Origin: Crossaster papposus
Lineage: Eukaryota; Echinodermata; Asteroidea; Velatida; Solasteridae
Assembly (NCBI GenBank): GCA_037893245.1
Contig: JBAIAA010000259.1
Location: forward strand, 1,487,001 to 1,551,000
Direction: 5' to 3'
Length of the DNA: 64,000 nucleotides
The translations under genes and the position numbers were made by a program. Under the pieces are notes generated by a model that saw only the letters and a list, made by a program, of their open reading frames with translations, did no database searches and was not told the DNA's origin. Of this stretch, positions 55,528 through 64,000 are shown one piece after another. Numbering within the stretch: the first letter of the stretch is position 1; each line of letters starts with the position of its first letter.

Positions 55528-57211
55528 GACACCTCCGTCATAGAGGGCGGTATTTCGGAGGGGGGCAAAGAGCCCATCATTCATCCGATGGTGGCTGACA
55601 GAGTGTTTACTGAAGCTGATAGGCGCAAACTTTTCGAACGTAGTCCTACTGCTGAGATTATTATTAGTGGAGTCCCTGCAAAATGTGTCATTGACACAGG
55701 TGCAGAGACTTCCCTAATTTCCTTAGAATTTTACAAAAAACACTTAGCCAAAAATGTTGGGAAATTGGATGATGTAGGTGGATTTTTCAAGTTAGTGGGT
55801 GCAAATCATCTTGAAATACCTGTAGATGGCTATCTAGAAACTCAAGTGGAGATTCTTGGTCGTAGGCTTGTAGCTAGTTTTGTTGTGTCGCGTGCAGGGG
55901 ACTGTAACTCTGGAAATCGGAGGGACAAATATCTAATCCTTTTGGGATGTAATGTTTTGAAACAAGTAGCGGGCGATTCAAATTGCATGAAAGCAAGCCA
56001 TGCAGATCCCAATTGGGACCTTGCACTTCAGTGGGTCAAGTCTCTAAAAATTCAGAATGATGAACGAGAATTTGCTTGTGATACTCCGACCAGTATGTGT
56101 GATGTGTTGACACAAAACATGGAAAGTATTGCCCCAAATACAGTCAAAAAAGTAAACTGTGCCCTCAGCGGTACATTAGCTAGTGACATGTGTGACAATC
56201 TGGTGTTGGTATGTCCATGTCAATTGTACAAGGCCAGTGTTGGTGACAGTTGTAATGTAAGTACTGCGTATAATGATGATAGTACAACAGTTTTATCGCA
56301 GGTTGTGGAAGGTTTAGTTCATGTGGAAGTAGACAATTTATTTATATCAGTGTTAGTTGAGAATGTGGGCTCAGAAGCAATCACAATCCCATCTCGTACC
56401 AAGGTGGCGCTAGCTCATATAGTTCAGCTGTCAGAGCAGGTAGTGGTAGATTCTTGTGACGGTGGATTTGAGGTGTCGGTTCACCACATGGTGTCTGATG
56501 TGTCGGATAATGTGGCTGATGTTCCTAGTCTTAGTGGTCAGGACTCTAATGGGGGTGGCACCCAGGGTACATGTCATCAGCGCAGGGAATTATTTGTCTT
56601 TCCAAATGGAACAGAGTTTTTGCTCCCACCCGGCATTAGTCTTGAGAATCTAAGTGCTGATGAAGCAGCATTGGCAGCTGAATTGATAAGAAGACATGAT
56701 ACTGCTTTCCCAAAAGACCCCTATGATTTGGGATATAACGCAATGATTCCGCACGAGATCAACTTGCATGACAACAGACCAGTCAACTTGCCTTATCGGC
56801 GGATTGTGCCGACCCAGATGGCTGAAGTGAAAAAGCTACTTCAAGATTTACTTGACCGTAACATAATAAAGAAATCTTCAAGTTCGTATGCTAGCCCCGT
56901 AGTGTTGGTTAGAAAGAAAGACGGCCAGCTCCGCCTTTGCATTGATTACCGGTCCCTCAACTCTAAGACGGAAAAAGACGCTTTTCCCCTCCCTCGAATA
57001 GATGAGACTTTGGAGTCGATGGGGGGTGCAAAATTATTCTCATCACTTGACCTTGCACATGGCTACTTCCAAGTAGCCATGCACCCTGATTCTGTGTTTA
57101 AGACAGCCTTTAGGGTTCCTTGGGGGTTGTATGAGTTCTTGAGGCTCCCTCAGGGGCTGTGTAACAGCCCAAGTACATTCCAAAGGATCATGGAATTCAT
57201 ATTTGGAGATG
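55505..57211 (+). pseudogene. pol: gypsy pol: protease and first half of reverse transcriptase
   Basis: Aspartic protease motif CVIDTGAETSLIS at about 55684-55722, then LILLGCNVLK. A long linker (about 56000-56650) precedes the reverse transcriptase, which is recognisable by YRRIVPTQMAEVKKLL, IIKKSSSSYASPVVLV, LRLCIDYRSLN, FSSLDLAHGYFQVAM (first catalytic Asp) and [16 protein letters not shown]. Directly after MEFIFGD (near 57211) the sequence jumps to the region after the palm. The segment that normally carries the YxDD aspartate pair, about 60-65 residues, is absent, and the frame shifts at the join. Polymerase activity is therefore impossible from this copy. Confidence 0.88.
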
Positions 57212-57885
57212 GGTATTTCTGTAGACCAAGGGAAAATCGAACGAGTCCGAGATTGGCAAGTTCCCAGAAATATTGAGCAGCTGAGATCATTTCTTGGGCT
57301 CGCCTCATACTACAGGCGATATGTTAGAAACTTTGCAAAAATTGCTGCACCTCTTCACGCGCTGAGCGCTAATACACTGGAAAAAGTAGGGAACAAGGGG
57401 ACCCTTGTGTGGAATTCAGAGGCTGACGCCGCCTTTCAGCCCCTTAAAAAGGCATTGTGTGAGACCCCTGTCCTTGCTTATCCCCAGTTTGATCAAGATT
57501 TTGTTCTTGAAATTGATGCATCGTTGCAAGGACTGGGCGCATGCCTTTCTCAATATGACAAAACAGGGAATCTCCATCCTGTTGCATACGCCAGCAGGGG
57601 ATTGAGAGGGGCAGAAAAGAATTACTCAGATTTGTCAAGTTTTAAATTGGAGCTGTTGGCCCTTAAGTGGGCGGTCTCTGAAAAGTTCAGAGAGTACCTA
57701 TTGGGCAAACACACAGTTGTATGGACAGACAGTAACCCGGTTGCTCATCTGCAAACTGCAAGGCTGGGCGCCACGGAGCAGCGATGGGCAGCGCAGTTAG
57801 CCGCTTTTGATATAGACATACGATACCGTGCTGGTCGCACAAATAAATGTGCAGATGCTACCCCACAACCCAGTCAAATGTCGAA
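57212..57885 (+). pseudogene. pol: gypsy pol: reverse transcriptase thumb and RNase H
   Basis: Frame reads [15 protein letters not shown], then [15 protein letters not shown]. RNase H follows with [19 protein letters not shown] (first Asp), [13 protein letters not shown] (Glu), [13 protein letters not shown] (Asp) and [16 protein letters not shown]. All these RNase H residues are kept. The frame is lost near 57865, just after ADA, where an intact element would continue into the linker. Confidence 0.85.
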
Positions 57886-58259
57886 ATGATTGCTGAAGTA
57901 CAAGCTTCTGCTGGGGGTATTTGTGTTCCTGTTGAATTACAATCTGTGCATTCAGTTCAGTCCCTCGGAAGTTGCAAAGTTAGGTCAAACGATGACACAT
58001 CTGTCGGGTCACCATCGGTGTTGCCATCCTACTCGCATGCTCAATTGGGAGAGTTGCAGCGCAGTGATGTTGTGCTTAAGGAAGTGTGGAATATGTGGGA
58101 CTGTAAATGGAAACCCGGGGAAGGATTAGGCAAATCAGAGTGCCCTTGTGAGCTCAAATCTTGGCTGCGGGAATGGTCGCGTTTTGCGGATAAAAATGGT
58201 GTGCTATATAGGTCAGTGGAAGATCCAGGTTTAGGGCAGGTTTTGCAACTTCTTGTCCC
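57866..58259 (+). pseudogene. pol: gypsy pol: linker before integrase
   Basis: In the next frame the protein continues (SYSHAQLGELQRSDVVLKEV, then WSRFADKNGVLYRSV and LQLLVPN), matching the usual region leading to the integrase zinc domain. It is cut at 58260 by the interleaved fold-back insertion and resumes at 59418. Confidence 0.75.
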
Positions 58260-58261
58260 TA

Positions 58262-59415
58262 ATGGCCCTGTCACACTAGAACGTTTTAGGCCAACGCGTG
58301 AGTAGCGCGTTAAAAATAGTTGATACGCTGGCAAACGCTGAACTTCCACAGAAAAAGTCAAGTGGAACCGTGATTTCAGCGTTTCCATAACGCGTTGTTA
58401 ACGGGTTCAATGCGTTCGCCAGCGCGTGAGAAACGCGTTAGTAACGCGCTCGACGACTGATAAACGACTGCCCAGCGCGTGAGTAGCGCGTTTCAACGCG
58501 CGGCAGCGTACTGCAACGACCACATGGTTAGTTGTATAAAAAGCCGACGCGCTACTACACTAATGGCCCTGTCACACCAGAACGTTTTAGGCCAACGTGT
58601 TGGAATTTCGGTAACACGCGGGTAAACGTTGACCAACGCTAGGCCAGCGTTCGCAACACGCTAAGCGCGTTACCCACACGTTGGAACACGCTGGAACACG
58701 CTGAGGCAAAAATACATTTTTCAACATACCCAAAATTTTCAGCGTTTGCCAGCGTGTGACTGCACACGCTGACGGCGCGCAGGATGGTCGTTACTCACGC
58801 GTCGAACGCGCTAGACGATCGTTACCAACCCAATACTTACACGCTGGCGACCCGCTGTCGTATTTTTATTATAAATCAGTGATACGTTCCTCACACGCTG
58901 AGCGCGTTCCTCACACAATGCTCACGCGCTGGCATACGATATGAACCCGTTATCAATCTGCATGGACAGGCTGAAATCACGGTTCCACTTCACTTTTTCT
59001 GTGAAAGTTCAGCGATTGCCAGCGTATCAACTATTTTTAACGCGCTACTCATGCATTAGCCTAACGTTCTGGGGTGACAGGGCCATAACCAGCGTGTCGC
59101 CAGAGTACACCAGCGTACACCAGCGTGTGAGTAGCGGGTTGATAACGATCGTCTAGCGTGTTCGACGCGTGAGTAACAAACCTCCAACGCTCCGCCAGCG
59201 TGTGCAGTCACACGCTGACAAACGCTGGAAATTGTATGTATGTTGAACAAAATATGTTTTCCTCAGCGTGTGACAACATGTCCCAGCGCGTGAGTAACGC
59301 GCTCAGCGTGTTGCTAACGCTGGCCAAGCGTTGGTCAGCGTTTGCCAGCGTGTTGCCAAATTTACAACACGTTACTCACGCGTTGGCCTAAAATGGTCTG
59401 GTGTGACAGGGCCAT
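58262..59415. mobile_element. Two interleaved fold-back MITEs inserted in pol
   Basis: Outer ends ATGGCCCTGTCACAC and its inverse are flanked by TA (58260-58261, 59416-59417). Four terminal copies occur, at 58262, 58563, 59086 (inverted) and 59415 (inverted). The arm from 58262 pairs with the arm ending at 59086, while the arm from 58563 pairs with the arm ending at 59415, so the pairs interleave. The interior is self-similar AACGCGTGAGTAGCGCG and CCAGCGTG words. No genes. Confidence 0.88.
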
Positions 59416-59417
59416 TA

Positions 59418-60178
59418 GTGCTTGCGCACTGTGATCACTGAGGCCTCCCATGACAAATGGGGTCATCAAGGTGTTGATAGAACCGTGAGCTTTATGAAGA
59501 AGCGTTGCTATTGGCCAGGAATGAATGGTCACGTGCGAGAGCATATTCACAACTGTTATCACTGCACATTATCTAAAACCCCAACGCCGACTGTTCGTAC
59601 ACCAATGCGCCACTTGCTCGCTTTCCGTCCCCTGGAAAGGTTAGCAATTGACTTCCTTAAGTTAGACCGCGGTCGTGGCAACTATGAAGATGTACTAGTT
59701 ATGACGGACTCATTCACTAAATTTGCAGTAGCCGCTGCCTGCAGAGACCAGACAGCTGCTACTGTGGCCCGGGTACTGCGCGACCAGTGGTTTGTGCGGT
59801 ATGGTATACCTGCACAAATTCACTCTGATAGGGGAAGTAATTTTGAAAGTTGTCTGGTGAAAGAACTCTGCATTTTGTATGGCATTGAGAAAACACGAAC
59901 GACCCCCTACCATGCCCAAGGAAATGGCCAAACAGAAAGGTTCAATAGGACACTATGCAATCTCATTAAGTCCTTAGATCGCCAAAGTCGCAGCCGGTGG
60001 CCTGAACTTCTACCCCATCTCATATTTATTTACAATTCGACACCTCACTGTGTTACAGGTTTCACCCCGTACACCCTAATGTTTGGTAGAGACCCATCTG
60101 TGCCCTTAGACCACATTCTCAGCAATACGAACAATATGATTGGGGTGAAAATTTCATCAAGCAGCAAGCAGATTTTCT
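59418..60178 (+). pseudogene. pol: gypsy pol: integrase (zinc domain and DDE core)
   Basis: HHCC zinc domain: HDKWGHQGVDRT and CYHCTLSKTP. The DDE catalytic core has LAIDFLKLDRG (first Asp), IHSDRGSNFES (second Asp) and HAQGNGQTERFNR (Glu), with spacing normal for Ty3/gypsy integrase. A frameshift near 60140 ends this frame at 60180 while the protein continues in the next frame. The catalytic triad itself is intact. Confidence 0.9.
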
Positions 60179-60755
60179 GAAGCGTGTGCATAAGTTGGCA
60201 AAGGATCGTCTCGTTAGTGCAGCAGCAGCAAATAAGAGACACTATGACAAACGCGCAATGGCTAACCCCTTGCCTATTGGCAGAAGAGTGTTCACCAAAC
60301 AGTGCGCATTTAAAGAGAGACATAAATTGCAGGATTATTTTAGTGAAGAACAATTCATTGTGGTTAAATGTAATATTGACCAGGATCTGTACGAAGTGAG
60401 ACCTGCACTGGGTGGTCATACTAAATGGTTGAATCGCAAAATGCTTATACTTGATCCCAGGGGTGACCAAATAAAACCGGGTGAGCCTCTTGACGATTTG
60501 TTTGCTACCAGTAATCTGCATTCAGATGTTGATGCGTCAAGCTCAAGTGACTCAGATGAGGAACTAGTAATGGTTCTTCCCAAAGATTTAACTGGGGCTT
60601 CCCAAACAACTGGTCCCATTGTTGAAAATTCTGACAAACCTGGTAATGCTGGGGATGAATGTGTCTCTAACTCGTCCACTGCACCGGGGTTACGTCGGTC
60701 AGAGCGCCTAAAAGAGAAGAGTAAATTAGGCAAGTGGCCTAATGTCATAACCTAG
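60179..60755 (+). pseudogene. pol: gypsy pol: integrase C-terminal domain and tail
   Basis: VHKLAKDRLVSAAAANKRHY and PIGRRVFTKQCAFKERHKL are the integrase C-terminal beta domain. A Ser/Asp-rich tail follows (DVDASSSSDSDEELV, SNSSTAPGLRRSERLKEK) and stops at 60753-60755. No chromodomain is seen. Confidence 0.8.
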
Positions 60756-60814
60756 TATTGTGGTATAGTCTGTCCTAAATTGAAAAAAACTCATAAAAAC
60801 AAGCTAATCATTTG

Positions 60815-60834
60815 TTTCACTTTCCTACTTGCAG
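60815..60834 (+). promoter_or_regulatory. Strong splice acceptor before the SGNH ORF
   Basis: TTTCACTTTCCTACTTGCAG at 60815-60834 is a near-ideal polypyrimidine tract plus CAG between pol and the last ORF. Downstream retroviral-type genes are often expressed from a spliced message, so this acceptor could serve the SGNH ORF. Inferred from sequence only. Confidence 0.45.
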
Positions 60835-61163
60835 TTGCTGTGTACCGGTGGAGTAGGAGGTGCCTCTTGTAGGCGGTGGCTGCAGCCGCCTCTGTTTCCC
60901 CGCTGGTACAGTTGAATTGCAAAGTGGTTGGAGTGGTGCTCTTGTGAGGTTGCCTCAAGTAGGCGGTGGTTTTTTACCGACCTCTGCATCTCTTCACCTA
61001 AGTAGCTGTATCATTTTCAAGGTAACTGAAATTTTGATTGTGCATACTGTACATGCAATTGTGTGCATAGCTTTAGTATTGTTGTAACATGTATATAAGC
61101 CTGTAGTGCATTTTTGTAAAAGGTGTCAGGTCTTCCTTAGTTGTAATTTATAATAGTTTTGGC
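60835..61163 (+). other. Leader of the SGNH ORF
   Basis: Non-coding. GTAGGCGGTGG occurs twice (60870, 60959) with a partly complementary GCAGCCGCCTC. No gene. Confidence 0.4.
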
Positions 61164-61757
61164 ATGTCGGAGAAGACATCTGTATTTTTGTTTGGCCACT
61201 CGTTTCCTGCCAGGTTACTAAGGCAGTCGAGGGAACGACATGTAGAACCGAAAGCACTAGTTGGGCTAAGTAATAGGTTCACATTGTTTGTGGAAGGGCA
61301 TCCAGGGTTGACCTTTTCCAGGATTTTTAACAATCTGTCCCATTATTTGTCATTGCTTAAGTCAGAGACATTCGATATTCTAGTAGTGGATTTAGGATCA
61401 AATGACTTGTGTGACCCCAGTTGCCCGCCAGAAGTTGTCCTTCAGAATATGGAAAGATTTCTAGATCACCTAAAATCACATGGTGTTACTCCACAGAAAG
61501 TTGTGTTTCTCTCTGTAATTCGAAGGACAATCATTTCCCGTTCTGGGCAGGTTTCCTGCTCAACGTTCAATCACAGGGCAAATAAATTAAATCGGTTGCT
61601 TACGAGTAAAATAAAGCAGTATTCTGGGATTGGGATCTATGTGCAGAGGAGGATTGATTACCCAAAGTACCTAGGAGATGGTTGTCATCTGAACCCAAAT
61701 GGTATGGTCAAGTACTTCCAGGGAATCAAAGAAGCAGTATATCGATGTAAAATTTAG
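61164..61757 (+). CDS. SGNH-hydrolase-like protein, third ORF of the gypsy element, intact
   Basis: 197 residues, ATG at 61164 (MSEKTSVFLFGHS) to TAG at 61755-61757. It has the SGNH blocks in order: FGHS with Ser13 (block I, Asp of GDS replaced by His), VEGHPGLTF with Gly45/Gly48 (block II), VVDLGSND with Asn80 (block III), and DGCHLN with Asp172 and His175 (block V DxxH). The length fits a minimal SGNH/GDSL fold. No signal peptide or membrane segment is evident, so it is probably not an envelope. Established: SGNH esterase domains occur in ORF1 of some CR1/L2-type LINEs. Inference: this gypsy lineage acquired or kept a related enzyme or binding domain. It is the only intact frame in a wrecked element. 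Confidence 0.75.
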   Translation: MSEKTSVFLFGHSFPARLLRQSRERHVEPKALVGLSNRFTLFVEGHPGLTFSRIFNNLSHYLSLLKSETFDILVVDLGSNDLCDPSCPPEVVLQNMERFLDHLKSHGVTPQKVVFLSVIRRTIISRSGQVSCSTFNHRANKLNRLLTSKIKQYSGIGIYVQRRIDYPKYLGDGCHLNPNGMVKYFQGIKEAVYRCKI

Positions 61758-62520
61758 TTTTTGCATATTTAGCATTAATGCAGCTTGGCTGTGGTGCATG
61801 TACACTAATATTGGCTGCCAGAAGAGCTACAGTGTCAACTGAAAGTAAAATTTTGATGATTGGCTAATTACATTGTAATAAATACAATTATACAGTATGT
61901 TGTTTACTTTTGCAGATATTCTAACAGCATGCCTATAAGGAGTATTTTAGGCATTCATTTTATTAAAATATTTATTTTGCGTTGTTTACTGGCATAACCT
62001 AGAAGCATTGTTTTTTGGGCTGTGTTGGATCGGATTTATCTGAAAGAGAGTGAAAAAGTACTCTGGAATTTTGATATATCTGTAAAAGTGTAATGCAGAA
62101 TGTATGTGGTTTTTATGTTATGCCCGTGTTATGCCCATTTCATCATTATGATTTGGTGAGACTATGCACTGTGTATGGTATGATTTTATAGTTTTGATTA
62201 TGTTGTATTTTTAGTGACATTCCAGACTCGACACAGAGAAAGTGTCTGAAGTAACTTTGTATGAAATGTTAGTTGATACATTCTATAACGCTGGCATCGA
62301 CCTTGGACCTTTGTTGACTTGGAAAGGTTTGGGAATGGATAATGCTACCCTGTCTTCATGTTATTAGTATATGAACTTAAACCAAGAGGAGTTAAAGGTA
62401 CAATGGTACTGGAAACTGTTTCTTGTTTGATTTGGAAAAAAAGAATGAAACACTTGTACATGTACCATGGTCATTATATTTTGAATCACTTGGAGGCCAA
62501 GTGCCTTAAAGTAGGGAATT
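61758..62520 (+). other. 3' non-coding part of the gypsy element, with polypurine tract
   Basis: AT-rich with no supported gene. It ends AAAGTAGGGAATT immediately before the 3' LTR, a purine-rich stretch in the position of the polypurine tract. Confidence 0.5.
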
Positions 62521-63129
62521 TGTGGTGGACGCGAGTGCGCCCTCGCTTGACAGGCCAGATTTCCCGCGCTTTGGCGATCTCGCATCGTCAATGACCTCGT
62601 TAAACGGTTGAACAGAATTTAACATACATATACATGTACATGTATTATTTTGTCTGTTAAAATCGCACAGTTTCGTGGGACGACCTACATGTACTGAGTG
62701 TCCTACTCGATTATCCAGGACTGGGTGAGTCGAGAATACGACCCTTTAAGTTGTTAATTTGGTGTATTTTTAGTGTTGTTTTTGGCTATGCCTCGCCAGG
62801 ACCTAACGTTAAAGTCATACAGTGCTAGTGATATGTATGTGTATTGAAATGCACATGTGCGATGAAATTGTTGCACATGTACTCGAATGTATGCATGATG
62901 TATTATGGCATATATTGTATTCATTATACAGGGTGTTTGTTTATTGGAGTTCTGCCAATTAAATAGATGACCAGTGAGTGGTGTCACAGTTGCAGTGCCT
63001 TGCTGAGTGAAATCTGAGTTACTTACCACCAGTCCGCCTCCAAGCCGTGGTCCAACCAGGGATTCGGATCCCATCCCCGTTGAGGGTTAGCTTCAACAAT
63101 TACTGCTACCATCAGTAGCTACCATCACA
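62521..63129 (+). repeat. 3' LTR (609 bp)
   Basis: Starts TGTGGTGGACGC and ends CTACCATCACA. Nearly identical to the 5' LTR (46318-46929). Confidence 0.93.
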
Positions 63130-63133
63130 ATAA
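63130..63133 (+). other. Target site duplication ATAA (right)
   Basis: Matches 46314-46317. Confidence 0.8.
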
Positions 63134-63366
63134 ACACCCAATGTTTTTTACCAAAAAAAATGTTCAATAGTAACGACACATGATAATAATGGTACATAGT
63201 AATAACATTTAACAAAAAACAGTCTCTAGGATGACACAATTAACAGTGACTACATTAGGCCAAAAAAAGAAAGTCTCCGGTTTCTGGTATGGAGCTTGCC
63301 CCAAAAGTGGTGCGGCGACGCGGCTTTTTTTTTTTTTTTTTCCCTTCTTTTTTTTCTTCCAAACAG

Positions 63367-63543
63367 GTGTGTTTGGGCTACATAACACGTGACCCTGCTA
63401 TGAGATGCACGAATAAGCCACTTTGTAATACATGTGTAATTAATGGACAACTGGGGGCATATAAAAAGAGCAAGAATGTTGGATTAATAGTGAAAATATA
63501 CATGGACATGTTGTGGCATCTAATGTTTGTTGAGAATAAATAA
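63367..63543 (+). CDS. Possible last coding exon of an unknown host gene
   Basis: A long T/C tract (63318-63358) ends in TTCCAAACAG at 63366. The frame from 63367 reads VCLGYITRDPAMRCTNKPLC and on to TAA at 63541-63543, Cys-rich at the start (four Cys within 22 residues). AATAAA at 63535-63540 overlaps the stop, suitable for polyadenylation shortly after. No domain recognised. The T-run could instead be an unrelated simple repeat. Confidence 0.3.
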   Translation: MCLGYITRDPAMRCTNKPLCNTCVINGQLGAYKKSKNVGLIVKIYMDMLWHLMFVENK

Positions 63544-64000
63544 AAATGCCAAAGTATGATCTGTCTCTTGTATACCCTTTATTTCACAAGTCAAAATGGG
63601 AAACTTGTTGAGTTGAAACTGCAAAGCCTATGGGGTGAAGAATAAAATATTTTCCATTTCCAACAGTTTGTTCACCTCATAGTAATATTTATTATATTGC
63701 ACACAACATAAAACAAACTTAAAATAAATAATCCTGGCAATGATGGGCAACTTAAGTTAGACCGTACCGCGACTTCGACATCGTGCACATTGTGTGCCGC
63801 AATGCTGGTATTAGTCTGCTCCCTTACATATTGCAGTTATTAAAAGCGGTTACAAGTTCCAGATACACGACCTTCGCTTCCACTCACGTCTGGCTTCTAT
63901 ACACAAAATCACGAAAATACAACGCCGTCTGCAAATGGTGCCCGACTATTCTGTGCAAAATATATGGAAGCCCAGACAGGCCACATAAAGCCTATACTCG
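63544..64000. other. Unassigned DNA at the right edge
   Basis: No supported gene or repeat. Mixed AT-rich sequence. Confidence 0.4.

Larger units (their letters stand above)
46318..63129 (+). mobile_element. Ty3/gypsy LTR retrotransposon, complete ends, internally degraded
   Basis: Bounded by two LTRs, a 4-bp target duplication and a primer-binding site. Order: gag, zinc knuckle, protease, reverse transcriptase, RNase H, integrase, then an extra SGNH-like ORF. The order with integrase after RNase H is the Ty3/gypsy order. Several frameshifts, a deletion in reverse transcriptase and three nested insertions make it non-functional for its own enzymes. Confidence 0.92.

Noticed and set aside
60860..61087. 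Frame of 75 residues between pol and the SGNH ORF
   Set aside because: No domain, no conserved start context, overlaps the probable spliced leader; treated as non-coding.

Overview
This window looks like repeat-dense nuclear DNA from an animal. It has multi-exon structure, CpG-containing intergenic DNA, LINEs, Helitrons, a Ty3/gypsy element and many terminal-inverted-repeat (TIR) elements. The repeat set suggests a marine invertebrate, possibly an invertebrate deuterostome such as an echinoderm; that placement is an impression, not a demonstration. Almost everything recognisable is mobile DNA. Only a few short stretches look like host exons (about 858-1125, 2920-3130, 43500-44200, 63367-63543) and none can be named.

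Left part (1-26700). After AT-rich DNA and a CpG-rich segment, a candidate first coding exon pair (2920-2942 and 3056-3130) runs into an interstitial telomere-type repeat. From 4321 to 24498 lies the main object: seven Helitron units joined head to tail without spacer. Each begins TCTATACTATAAAAG and ends with a GCCGCGCGAAGCGCGGC hairpin plus ATCCTGCTAG. Six are short non-coding units of 1.4-1.7 kb. The third (7232-18169) carries an apparently intact 1.8-kresidue Rep-helicase gene, a second spliced gene of unknown function (14856-16775), and an internal 3' end whose hairpin is cut in half and fused to another unit. The array sits inside nested TIR elements: an outer GATC-rich element (ends at 3322 and 24900), a small promoter-like MITE family (four copies), and two small elements inserted at the same CCWGG site within the MITE ends.

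Middle part (26700-46300). This holds old, mostly unrecognised DNA, an 88-100 bp tandem repeat (30610-33715) broken by two insertions, a 1-kb TA-flanked MITE, GC-rich minisatellites, and two 5'-truncated LINE copies on the minus strand (38633-40505 and 40890-42771). One of these splits a 72-bp GGGCCC-rich minisatellite. A frame-broken pseudogene with a 40-bp-arm hairpin lies at 45496-46243.

Right part (46314-63133). This is one Ty3/gypsy retrotransposon with roughly 610-bp LTRs about 1.5% different by eye, a 4-bp ATAA target duplication and a serine-tRNA-like primer site. Gag, protease, RNase H and integrase are recognisable but frame-broken, and the reverse transcriptase segment carrying the catalytic aspartate pair is deleted. 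Downstream of integrase, in the position where an envelope gene would be, is an intact 197-residue SGNH-hydrolase-like ORF preceded by a strong splice acceptor. The element has been invaded by a giant fold-back element built of AATATTGACGTCAATATT palindromes (47000-48935), by an L1-type-ORF1 LINE (about 50172-55150), and by two interleaved fold-back elements (58262-59415) between RNase H and integrase.
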